Below the pieces are notes generated by a model that saw nothing but the letters and a program-made list of their open reading frames with translations, did no database searches and was not told the DNA's origin. Source: Thauera sp. (GTDB taxonomy: Bacteria > Pseudomonadota > Gammaproteobacteria > Burkholderiales > Rhodocyclaceae). From it: a DNA stretch of 64,000 nt. How positions within the stretch are numbered: the stretch's first letter is position 1; every line of letters starts with the position of its first letter. The position numbers and the translations under genes are program-made. The stretch covers positions 1 to 64,000 of the forward strand of contig JAFLDS010000007.1 of NCBI GenBank assembly GCA_017302295.1, written 5' to 3'. Below are positions 57,701-64,000 of this stretch, piece after piece.

Positions 57701-59780
57701 CATCGGCCAGGGTGATGCGAAGCGGTCTGCCCTCATTGTCGCGAGTCACCTCAACGACCGCCTCACCACGTTGCCAGCGCAAGGGCCGTCCGCGCCCGTC
57801 GCGGTCGATACGGATCGCCACGCCATCGATTGGCACATGACCGACGATACGTCCGGCGAGGTCGTAGGTGAAGCGCTCCGACAGGTTCATCGGATGGGTC
57901 ACCGCGACGACACGGTTTCCAGTTTCATCGTGTGTGTAGCGGGTGATGTCGGAGTCTGCCGGAGAGCCTGACGGTCCGTTGGGTAGTGGGCCGTCGACCT
58001 CGGCCAGCACGCTGCGGCCATTAAGGCGAACGTAGCGGAACAGGATGGTGCGCTCGATCGGCTCCCAGTTCCGGACCTGCCCGTCGTGCGCGATGGCCGG
58101 AGCGTAGCCGGTCTCGCGGACTTCGACGATCTGGCCTTGCGCGTTGAATCGCGGGAACAGACGCGTCTCGCGCCCGGGGAAGGCGCTCGGACGTGCGACC
58201 AGGGTTGGAAGCGGGTCTTCGCCCGAATACTCGAACCGCTGGACCATTCGCGCGACATCGGGCTTGCCCGCGCTGTACTCGATCCGATCGATCCGATGTA
58301 CGCGGCCCACGCGATCGCGACTGATGCGCAGCGCGGCGCTTGCGCGACCGTCGTCAGGTGCCAGGCGCTGTTTCTCGACCAGGCGTCCCATCTCGTCGTA
58401 GCGGTAGCGCAGGTTGACCCGCCCGCAACGCCAGCAGCCCGCCCCACTCGATTCCAGGATCCGGTTCTGGCCGCCGATGACGCCGATCTTGTACCGGGTC
58501 ATCTGTCCGTCGGCATTGGTCAGCACGGTTGTGCCCGGGCGCCCAGGGCTGGCGAGGGACTCGAACCGTAGCCGAACGATATCTGCCCCGCGGGAGTTGG
58601 TGTCGTTCGCGACCGACTGGGTGAAGCCACCGGCCGACAGCACGCCACGGCCGGCCGCATCGTAGCCGTAGGTGGATAAACGCCGCGACGTCCGTCTGCC
58701 GGCGTCGTCGGATGCTTCGATGCTGATTCCCGTGAGCAGGGTCGGATGCCTGGCGTCTTCGTAGTGATAGCGCCGCTGCGAAGCCGATCCCGGGGCACCG
58801 GAGTCGGTCACGCTGATCAGTGCCAGGCGTCGCGCGGCGATCGTGGCCGCGTCTTCCCCGGGAAGCGGCTCGGTTCCGTAGGCATAGTGGAAATCTCCGT
58901 CGGGCGAAACGATGCGCGCCACGCCCGCATAGCGCCCGGCGGCGCGGGCTTGCCGGCGATCGGGGTAATGGAACTCGAGGCTTCTTCCCTGTGGATCGGT
59001 GACTTTTCGCAAGGCTCCGAGCGTGTCATAGAGCAGGCTGACGAACTCTCCGGTCGCTGCGGTGATGCGTATCAACCGCCCGCTGCGATCGAACCCGAGC
59101 TTGCGCCCGGCGTTGTCGCCGTGGGTCCAGTGCCACAGGAAGGCATCGGCATCTGTGGTGCTGCCGGCGTGGACGAAACCGCGTGCAGGATCCTCCGCCA
59201 GGAAGCGGGTCGGGTCCTTGGCGCTGCGCCGGAAGACGAGGCGACTGCCGTCGGCCTGAACCACATGAATCGCGTCGCGCACCAGATGCAGGGTAGTTTC
59301 GTAGCTCAACCGCCAGCCTCGTCCCACCAGCCCGTTGCGTCCGCGGAGGCCGCTCAATGCACTGTTGTAGTGGCGCACGATCTCGATGCCGAGCACCCCG
59401 GGCAGGGGAGGCAGATCGACCTCGAGCTGATATTTGTTGCCGTTGGTGACGTTGATGGGATTACCCGCGCCGACATCGACGCCACCGCCGCTCGTACTGC
59501 CCTGCGTCGCCGCGCCGTCTCCGCCGCAGGTCGCGCCGCCGGGCGACGGCGTGCAGCTCGCGGGCGAGGCATCGATCGGCGGTAGCAACGAGCCTGGCGA
59601 TGGACTCGAAGACGGGCCACCGGAAGTCTGCCCGCTGGGCTCCGGCAAGAATTCGGCCGCGCTTGCGTGTTGCCCCGGAACGACGTGTACAAAGGCGAGC
59701 GAGGCAAGCGCGATCAGCAGGTATCGACTCATCGTGGATTTCACTGCGGCGTGACCGGCGGGCGTCAGGCGGGCGTGCAT
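54705..59780 (-). CDS. RHS/YD-repeat protein with C-terminal DUF2235 (Tle1-like) lipase domain
   Basis: 1691 aa. The first 41 residues look like a Sec signal peptide (SRYLLIALASLAFVHVVPGQHASA). A pro-rich linker follows, then many YD repeats (YDEMGRLVEKQ, YDAADRLTRHQ) forming the RHS shell. The core ends at DPLGPHRMTRPYAYAAGNPLMYADPLGL. The C-terminal domain from about residue 1334 begins ILFAFDGTGNDESSRTNIYW and holds GFSRGA with Ser1440, GLFDTV and AHSDIGGGY (His1546-Asp1547), the DUF2235 signature. DUF2235 contains Tle1 phospholipases. Start 59780 follows GGAGGG and overlaps the upstream gene by 16 nt; 59732 is an alternative. Confidence 0.9.
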   Translation of the reverse strand: MHARLTPAGHAAVKSTMSRYLLIALASLAFVHVVPGQHASAAEFLPEPSGQTSGGPSSSPSPGSLLPPIDASPASCTPSPGGATCGGDGAATQGSTSGGGVDVGAGNPINVTNGNKYQLEVDLPPLPGVLGIEIVRHYNSALSGLRGRNGLVGRGWRLSYETTLHLVRDAIHVVQADGSRLVFRRSAKDPTRFLAEDPARGFVHAGSTTDADAFLWHWTHGDNAGRKLGFDRSGRLIRITAATGEFVSLLYDTLGALRKVTDPQGRSLEFHYPDRRQARAAGRYAGVARIVSPDGDFHYAYGTEPLPGEDAATIAARRLALISVTDSGAPGSASQRRYHYEDARHPTLLTGISIEASDDAGRRTSRRLSTYGYDAAGRGVLSAGGFTQSVANDTNSRGADIVRLRFESLASPGRPGTTVLTNADGQMTRYKIGVIGGQNRILESSGAGCWRCGRVNLRYRYDEMGRLVEKQRLAPDDGRASAALRISRDRVGRVHRIDRIEYSAGKPDVARMVQRFEYSGEDPLPTLVARPSAFPGRETRLFPRFNAQGQIVEVRETGYAPAIAHDGQVRNWEPIERTILFRYVRLNGRSVLAEVDGPLPNGPSGSPADSDITRYTHDETGNRVVAVTHPMNLSERFTYDLAGRIVGHVPIDGVAIRIDRDGRGRPLRWQRGEAVVEVTRDNEGRPLRITLADGEVRALGHDGREGLGAMLSSSGEGWWLKPGSITPIQPPGAASAEASSRAETHSRQGTRAGAPFEAWMGLRTWHDDFGRLVALRTEATGIEFYRHDLAGRMLERRFADGWVWRWTRDAAGRIGSHSVQAPHDASPTITELSYRGAHLWRMAHPQEIETRRHDAFGRIIERTVRRPPPGESGSAMDLEYREQYAYDAADRLTRHQLAEGGEVRYEWGAGDHLRAIDWIDGRQRTTRLIAPLPRPSHAREAHAFASSSYPSPAKGGYRFGNGIEARLTRAPDGRLTALAHIVPSSNDRSDWTGWLPAANAAANVEGVIDGWRYAYDAHGRIVQRTDESRHIVTSYAFDAREHLIAAQSNTGRGDVEYYAYDTRGQPMGRLVQGATEDFRAASEPRTPGGLPVRAGTRLLRYSADRRLAEVRNPNIDNLDAAAGLVVARYDHNALGQRIRKRVFNPKGAEPAADATQYLWDGYRLAAEVKEGSAGPVLSRRYIHAHGVPVAVIDYPDGRTLSARSGRLIGAFEDWWQFLTGRAAQVHYVHTNEIGTPTAVTNADQRVVWRATHTVYGETTAISDADPTKPFLLNIRLPGQYYDAETGWHDNVLRTYDPQRGQYLEPDPLGPHRMTRPYAYAAGNPLMYADPLGLILFAFDGTGNDESSRTNIYWLRDAYDDNDPTGVADSDRPFYIEGVGTEWYAVGDAALAYRLKRKVIIQLDRLDNYVRVKWDREVRNGASSYTRTAPLMITLDVIGFSRGAAAARDFVNEVLTRRNAGYYPELAGGACLDLRIRFVGLFDTVLSAQINGTISLGIPADQIGRLAHAVGVNEHRTLFPLESAEASYGGRGGRSNVIERAFIGAHSDIGGGYVVEDGGDLSDIALNWMYAQAESAGVKLLPLEDEQRTVSKPLLHDESRVWPWNTYFFNRGSDDREVRYSDGFFDQRKADVNGMKYSKSLEFIAPLPDIPVVPNPYVDGDAVPVPAPSNKVGTVDMERYGEWLERTFKLSM

Positions 59781-60676
59781 TGCAGTCCCTCCAGGTCATC
59801 GCCTGCGCCGGGGGTATCGTCCGTCGGTCCCGGCGGCGCATCGCCATCCAAGGGTGCGCCGTCGGGAGAGCGCGTACACAGGGGATCCATCCAGCGACAG
59901 TCGGGCAAGGGCGCCGCGTCGGGTGGCGCCCCCGGATCCAGTGGCTTGCCCTGGTTGCCTGGACCGGGCGAGGACACGAGGAGGTGGCTTTCGATCGCGT
60001 CCGATTGCATGCGAACGGTGACGTGCGCGACGATCGGGATGCGGCCCTGTGCCAGCAATGCGCGTCGGAAGGCATCGGGGTGGGCAGGAAACATCGTGGA
60101 AACCGCCCAGGCGAAGAAGCGACCGGCAAGCGGAATCTGCTTGGAACGCGGGATGCCATAGGTGACCCTGAGCTTGAGCAGGTTGGCATCTCGCAGGCTC
60201 TGTCCCGAGCGGTTCGAAGCAGGGTCGCGGGGACAGGCGGGCCGGTCGACGGGACAATCGAGCAGCGCCAGATGGGTGTTGGGAATGACGCGGGAGCCCA
60301 CCTTGAGTGCGGTTGCAGCACGTGGGCTGTGGTAGTCGTCGAAACTCTCGCGCGTCGGCGACAGGATCTCGATGCGCAGGGCAACGGGCAGATCCTCGAG
60401 CGCTCGTCCATGGGAGGCGGCAAGCTCGCCCGTGTGCCGTCCACCGCCGTAGTAGCCGATCATCGCGCGCGCGAAGGCGGCCTTCATGGCCGCGGGGCGG
60501 GCGTGGTGGACGGCCCCTGCACGCGCAGCCTCGAAGGTGGCGTAGTTAAGGTTGCTCTTGGCATGGAACACCAGCGCGGTCTGCATCATCGCGAGCGTCA
60601 TCATCAGCAGGGTGGGTGCGACCACGACGAACTCGACGAGTGTCGCGCCACGGTGGCTTGGCATTGTCTTGTTCAT
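59765..60676 (-). CDS. TadE-like pseudopilin with C-terminal extension
   Basis: 303 aa from the ATG at 60676. The N-terminal HRGATLVEFVVVAPTLLMMTLAMMQTALVF is the prepilin-like TadE signature, with a conserved Glu at position +5 of the segment. The middle forms a long soluble region with cysteines; the last 60 residues are proline and acidic rich (DPGAPPDAAPLPDC, DAPPGPTDDTPGAGDD). TadE proteins are processed pseudopilins of Tad pili. The ATG forms an ATGA overlap with the DUF192 stop, so translation is coupled. It overlaps the RHS start by 16 nt. The length is twice that of common TadE (about 140-180). Confidence 0.8.
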   Translation of the reverse strand: MNKTMPSHRGATLVEFVVVAPTLLMMTLAMMQTALVFHAKSNLNYATFEAARAGAVHHARPAAMKAAFARAMIGYYGGGRHTGELAASHGRALEDLPVALRIEILSPTRESFDDYHSPRAATALKVGSRVIPNTHLALLDCPVDRPACPRDPASNRSGQSLRDANLLKLRVTYGIPRSKQIPLAGRFFAWAVSTMFPAHPDAFRRALLAQGRIPIVAHVTVRMQSDAIESHLLVSSPGPGNQGKPLDPGAPPDAAPLPDCRWMDPLCTRSPDGAPLDGDAPPGPTDDTPGAGDDLEGLQCTPA

Positions 60677-61044
60677 CGTTTGGCAAGCAGGCAACCAAGC
60701 TCCGGGAGCGAATCGCCTGGCCGGATTCCGACCGTCGCCGCGGCGCCTGCAGCCATTTCCAGGACTGCGCGGGCGCCGCTAACGCCGGCGATGCGCCAGG
60801 GCGGCAGTTGGGCGTGCAGGCCGACGACCCTCGCGTTCCGGTCGAGGAACACCACGTCGATCGCGTAGCGCATGCCGAAGGTATGGATGCTGCGGCACGG
60901 CAGAATGAGTAGTGCGTGATCCGCCCGCAGCGGGGCGCGGAACAGTAGGCCTCGGGCACGCCCGGCGAACGTGTCCGCCGTGAGCACGCGCACCCGGGCG
61001 CCAGGCCGCTCGAGTGAGATGCCGTCGCGATCGCGCTCTGCCAT
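60673..61044 (-). CDS. DUF192 protein inside the tad cluster
   Basis: 123 aa. The DUF192/UPF0127 pattern is visible: DTFAGRARGLLFRAPL, ALLILPCRSIHTFGMRYAIDVVFLDRNARVV, then WRIAGVSGARAVLEMAAGAA. The function of the family is not established. No signal peptide is seen, unlike many members. It is flanked by a one-base overlap with tadC (TGATG) and an ATGA overlap with the TadE-like gene, so it belongs to the same operon. A longer frame upstream to 61884 is antisense-like and was rejected. Confidence 0.85.
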   Translation of the reverse strand: MAERDRDGISLERPGARVRVLTADTFAGRARGLLFRAPLRADHALLILPCRSIHTFGMRYAIDVVFLDRNARVVGLHAQLPPWRIAGVSGARAVLEMAAGAAATVGIRPGDSLPELGCLLAKR

Positions 61045-61934
61045 CACAGCCCCATGCGCATGAACTGCACCGCGATCGGAAAACCGATGACGAGGAAGGT
61101 GCAAGGGAAAATGAACGCGATGAGCGGGAAAAGGAGCTTCACCGGCGCCTCCATCGCGGCCTTCTCGGCGCGCGCGAAGCGTTCGTTTCGACGCTGCTCG
61201 CTTTGTGCGCGAAGGATCGGACCCAGGCTCATCCCGAGGCTCTCCGCCTGGACGATCGCAGCAACGAGGTGGCTGATGGCGGGCTCGTTGAGTCGGTCGC
61301 CAAAGGTTCGCAGGGCATCGGTGCGCGATTTCCCGGCGCGCACATCGCGCAGCACGCGCTGAAGCTCGTCGCGCATCGGCCCATGCGGCCCTTTGGAGAC
61401 AGCCTGCTGGAAGGCGCCGGTGAGGTTCAGGCCGGCCTCGACACAGAGTGTGAACAGGTCGAGGAAGAAGGGGAGCGACTTCAGCATCTGGCGGCGTCTT
61501 GCCGCGACGCGATCGACGAACCATGAGCGTGCGCCCAGATAACCGAGGCCCGCACCGGCGAAGCCGAACACGCCGGGCTGGTGGGCCTGCCAGCCATAGG
61601 CGAGCCAGGCAGCGATGGCGGCGACGCAGCCCGCAACGACGATTCGATGCGCGACGAGTTGGGTCGGCGACAGCATGTAGTCCAGCCCGGCAATACGCAT
61701 CTGCGAGAGCAGGCGCTGGCGCCAGACAAGCGGAAGCGTGCTGCCGATCCAGTATGACAGCACGCGGGTCGGCCACCAGAGCAGACGTACGAAAGCAGGA
61801 GGCCGATCGAGCCATCGCCGGTCTTCGGCGGGAAGCTCTACAATCGAGCGCGCCAGCAGCCACGCGCCCAACGCCCCGGAACAACCGGTCAGGACGCCGA
61901 CTGCGATCAACTCGGGCTGAATCTCAGCGTGCAT
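61044..61934 (-). CDS. tadC: TadC-like inner-membrane platform protein
   Basis: 296 aa T2SF-domain protein. The cytoplasmic domain has LFTLCVEAGLNLTGAFQQAV, the platform motif, and the C-terminal membrane segments LLFPLIAFIFPCTFLVIGFPI. With TadB it forms the inner-membrane platform for Tad pilus assembly. It starts 11 nt after tadB at the ATG 61934, preceded by GGGGAC. The open frame upstream to 62045 overlaps tadB and was rejected. Confidence 0.9.
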   Translation of the reverse strand: MHAEIQPELIAVGVLTGCSGALGAWLLARSIVELPAEDRRWLDRPPAFVRLLWWPTRVLSYWIGSTLPLVWRQRLLSQMRIAGLDYMLSPTQLVAHRIVVAGCVAAIAAWLAYGWQAHQPGVFGFAGAGLGYLGARSWFVDRVAARRRQMLKSLPFFLDLFTLCVEAGLNLTGAFQQAVSKGPHGPMRDELQRVLRDVRAGKSRTDALRTFGDRLNEPAISHLVAAIVQAESLGMSLGPILRAQSEQRRNERFARAEKAAMEAPVKLLFPLIAFIFPCTFLVIGFPIAVQFMRMGL

Positions 61935-61945
61935 GGCGTCCCCGC

Positions 61946-62800
61946 TCAGACATCGATGGTCACGATGCGGCGAATCAGCAATACGCCGAAGAATTCGAGC
62001 AGGGCAATGGTCGCGAGCGTTGCCCAGCCGATCGACGTGCTCCACATGAGCGTCATCGCATCGGGCTCCATGCGTCCCAGGATCAGCAGCAGGGCGAGCG
62101 GAAGCAAGCCGACGACGATCGCCTGCAGCTTGCCCTGTGCCGTGAGTGCGCGGATCTTTGCCTGCATCGCAAGCTGGCTGCGCACAGTCGTCGCCGCGCG
62201 CTCGAGTGCTTCGGCAAGGCTGCCTCCGGTCTCGTTGGCGATTCTCATCGCCGATACCACCAGGGTCATCGCCTGCAGTGGGATGCGCTGCGCAAGCTTG
62301 TCGAGCGCATCGTCGATGGAAACGCCCAGTCGTTGTTCGCGCAACAGCAGATCGAATTCCTGCGAGATCGGCGGGCGACTTTCGCGAACGACCTGCTGCA
62401 GCGCCAGCGTGAGCGACACGCCAGCGCGCAGGCCGCCAGCGATGACCAGGAGCGCGTCGGGGAGTTGTTGCTCGTAGCGTTCAAGGCGGCGCTGGCGAAG
62501 TATTCGAAATGCCGTCCGTGGAGCGAGGGCAAGGATGACGCCTGCGGCCACGCCGGCCACCGGCATCTCGGTCAGCAGCCAGACGCCCGAACCGACACCG
62601 GTAGCGGTGATCATGCTGAGCACGAACAAGCGGCCCGGATCGATGAAGACGAAGAGTTCCCTCAGGCTGAGGTGGGCGTGTTCGGTGAAGCGCCGGCGAT
62701 AGCGTTCGAACCACCTCGTGCCCATCTCGATCACGATCCAGGCCGCAAGCGCCGCCGCGCAGCCGGTTGTCAGCAGGACAAAGAGTCGCTCGCTGCTCAT
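61946..62800 (-). CDS. tadB: TadB-like inner-membrane platform protein
   Basis: 284 aa T2SF-domain protein. Membrane segments at the N-terminus (LFVLLTTGCAAALAAWIVIEM), middle and C-terminus (GLLPLALLLILG, LATIALLEFFGVLLI). Platform motif YEQQLPDALLVIAGGLRAGVSL and ANETGGSLAEALERAA. Pairs with TadC. The ATG overlaps the tadA stop by 4 nt (ATGA). Confidence 0.92.
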   Translation of the reverse strand: MSSERLFVLLTTGCAAALAAWIVIEMGTRWFERYRRRFTEHAHLSLRELFVFIDPGRLFVLSMITATGVGSGVWLLTEMPVAGVAAGVILALAPRTAFRILRQRRLERYEQQLPDALLVIAGGLRAGVSLTLALQQVVRESRPPISQEFDLLLREQRLGVSIDDALDKLAQRIPLQAMTLVVSAMRIANETGGSLAEALERAATTVRSQLAMQAKIRALTAQGKLQAIVVGLLPLALLLILGRMEPDAMTLMWSTSIGWATLATIALLEFFGVLLIRRIVTIDV

Positions 62801-64000
62801 ACGGGGTTCGCCGTGAAGATTGCAAGATCGAGCTTCAGGCCGGACTCACGCAGCCCGTCGTAGAAGCCCGGGACGGTATCGGCGGCCGTGAAGCGCCCGG
62901 TCACCTGCTGTTCGTGACGACCGGTGCGCTCGAAGCGGAACAGTTCCTGAAGCTGGTAGCGGCCCGCCTCGAGCCCCGTGAGCTCGGAAATGCTCGTCAC
63001 TCGCCGCGTCCCGCAGGGGAAACGCGTCTGCTGCACGACGATGTCGATCGCACTGGCGATCTGTTCGCGAATGGCGGCGAGAGGGAGGTCCATTCCCGCC
63101 ATCAGCACCAGCGTCTCCAGTCGGGCGAGGGCGTCGCGTGGACTGTTGGCGTGCAGCGTGGTCAGCGAGCCCTCATGACCCGTATTCATCGCCTGCAGCA
63201 TGTCGAGCGCCTCGCCGCCCCGACACTCGCCGATGACGATGCGGTCGGGCCGCATGCGCAGGGCGTTGCGCACGAGGTCGCGAATCGCAATCGCACCGCG
63301 CCCCTCGAGGTTGGCCGGGCGCGCCTCGAGTGCGACCAAGTGCGCGTGATTGAGGCGCAACTCCGCGGCATCCTCGATCGTGATGATCCGCTCTCCGTCC
63401 GGAATGAAGTTCGAGAGCAGGTTCAGGAAGGTCGTCTTTCCCGACCCGGTGCCACCGGCGACGACGATGTTCTGGCGTTGTTCGACGCACACCTGAAGGA
63501 ACTCGGCCATCGCGCGGGAGAGCGTGCCGTAGCCGATCATGTCATCTACATCGAGGTGGCGGCGAGTAAACTTGCGGATGGTCAGGGTCGGACCCTTCAG
63601 CGCCAGCGGCGCGATTACGGCATTGACGCGCGAGCCGTCCTTGAGCCGGGCATCGACCATGGGCGATGATTCGTCGATGCGTCGTCCGAGTGGCGCGACG
63701 ATGCGTTCGATCACGCCCAGCACTGCACGATTGCTGGTGAAACTGGCGGCGTGTGCCACCAATCGCCCGGCGCGCTCGACATAGATCTCATCATGACGGT
63801 TGACCATGATCTCGGTGATCTGGTCGTCGGCGAGCAAAGCTTCGAGCGGACCGAGGCCTATCGCCTCGTCGAGCACCTCCTGCAGCAGGGCGGCGCGATC
63901 GAGTTCAGCCGGAATCGTCTCCTCGGCGGCGATGATCTCGCTGATCACGCGCGAGGTCTCGAGGCGAAGTTCGACATCGGACATTCGGGTCAGGTCACGC
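62797..64000 (-). CDS. tadA: TadA/CpaF pilus assembly ATPase (5' end outside the window)
   Basis: At least 395 aa. Walker A in [17 protein letters not shown], Asp box [10 protein letters not shown], Walker [17 protein letters not shown], His box [16 protein letters not shown]. It powers assembly of Tad pili. An ATG at 63984 (MSDVELRL) exists, but the frame stays open to the window edge and reads RDLTR before it. That matches the internal 'DLDRLSDEELR' stretch of CpaF proteins, so the true start is beyond 64000 and the gene is listed as partial. Its stop overlaps the tadB ATG by 4 nt. Confidence 0.93.
   Translation of the reverse strand, partial: RDLTRMSDVELRLETSRVISEIIAAEETIPAELDRAALLQEVLDEAIGLGPLEALLADDQITEIMVNRHDEIYVERAGRLVAHAASFTSNRAVLGVIERIVAPLGRRIDESSPMVDARLKDGSRVNAVIAPLALKGPTLTIRKFTRRHLDVDDMIGYGTLSRAMAEFLQVCVEQRQNIVVAGGTGSGKTTFLNLLSNFIPDGERIITIEDAAELRLNHAHLVALEARPANLEGRGAIAIRDLVRNALRMRPDRIVIGECRGGEALDMLQAMNTGHEGSLTTLHANSPRDALARLETLVLMAGMDLPLAAIREQIASAIDIVVQQTRFPCGTRRVTSISELTGLEAGRYQLQELFRFERTGRHEQQVTGRFTAADTVPGFYDGLRESGLKLDLAIFTANPV

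Noticed and set aside
55848..57971. Long plus-strand open frame of about 707 codons across the RHS gene
   Set aside because: It is antisense to the YD-repeat region, shows no domain, and its open frame follows from high GC at third positions of the real gene.

Overview
The window is high-GC, densely coded bacterial chromosome. Its gene content and order point to a betaproteobacterium of the Rhodocyclales/Zoogloeaceae type (Thauera, Azoarcus or Aromatoleum relatives). Pointers are a betaproteobacterial 5S rRNA, a lexA-imuA-imuB cassette, a dapC-dapD-pilU-dapE-prmB block, smc-zipA-ligA, and an aerobic toluene monooxygenase operon with TodS/TodT-type regulators. The genus is an inference. No transposase, integrase, tRNA or CRISPR array was seen.

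Layout. 1-350: end of an rRNA operon (5S and terminator). 0.35-7.1 kb: M61 peptidase, then leftward MATE transporter, a small membrane protein and the SOS mutagenesis operon lexA-imuA-imuB with a LexA box on its promoter. 7.4-10.6 kb: peroxiredoxin, SlyD and a fused two-domain peptide-type ABC ATPase. 10.6-15.1 kb: mltD, gloB, a YafS-like methyltransferase, rnhA and dnaQ, the same order as in E. coli. 15.1-18.4 kb: a spermidine-synthase-like protein and mutS.

18.6-27.2 kb is an accessory block, tmoABCDEF followed by a hybrid sensor kinase and a response regulator (TodST/TmoST type), set between housekeeping genes. It encodes a complete four-component aromatic monooxygenase, with its own sensing pair immediately downstream.

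27.2-36.7 kb: suhB, trmJ, cysE and the full isc operon (iscR, an extra cysteine desulfurase, iscS, iscU, iscA, hscB, hscA, fdx, iscX). Two tandem IscR-type operators cover a near-ideal sigma-70 promoter. 36.7-38.7 kb: a glutathione peroxidase, an orphan response regulator and prmB. 38.8-43.3 kb: lysine/DAP genes with a pilU gene inside. 43.4-51.1 kb: smc, zipA, ligA, galU. 51.3-54.1 kb: typA and an MTA/MTI phosphorylase.

54.1-64.0 kb is the most unusual part. A leftward, translationally coupled train holds tadA (cut by the window edge), tadB, tadC, a DUF192 protein, a TadE-like pseudopilin with a long acidic/proline tail, a 1691-residue Sec-signal RHS/YD-repeat protein ending in a DUF2235 (Tle1-like) lipase domain, and a small lipoprotein that is a good immunity candidate. 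This suggests a toxin-immunity pair carried in the same transcript as a Tad (type IVc pilus) machine.
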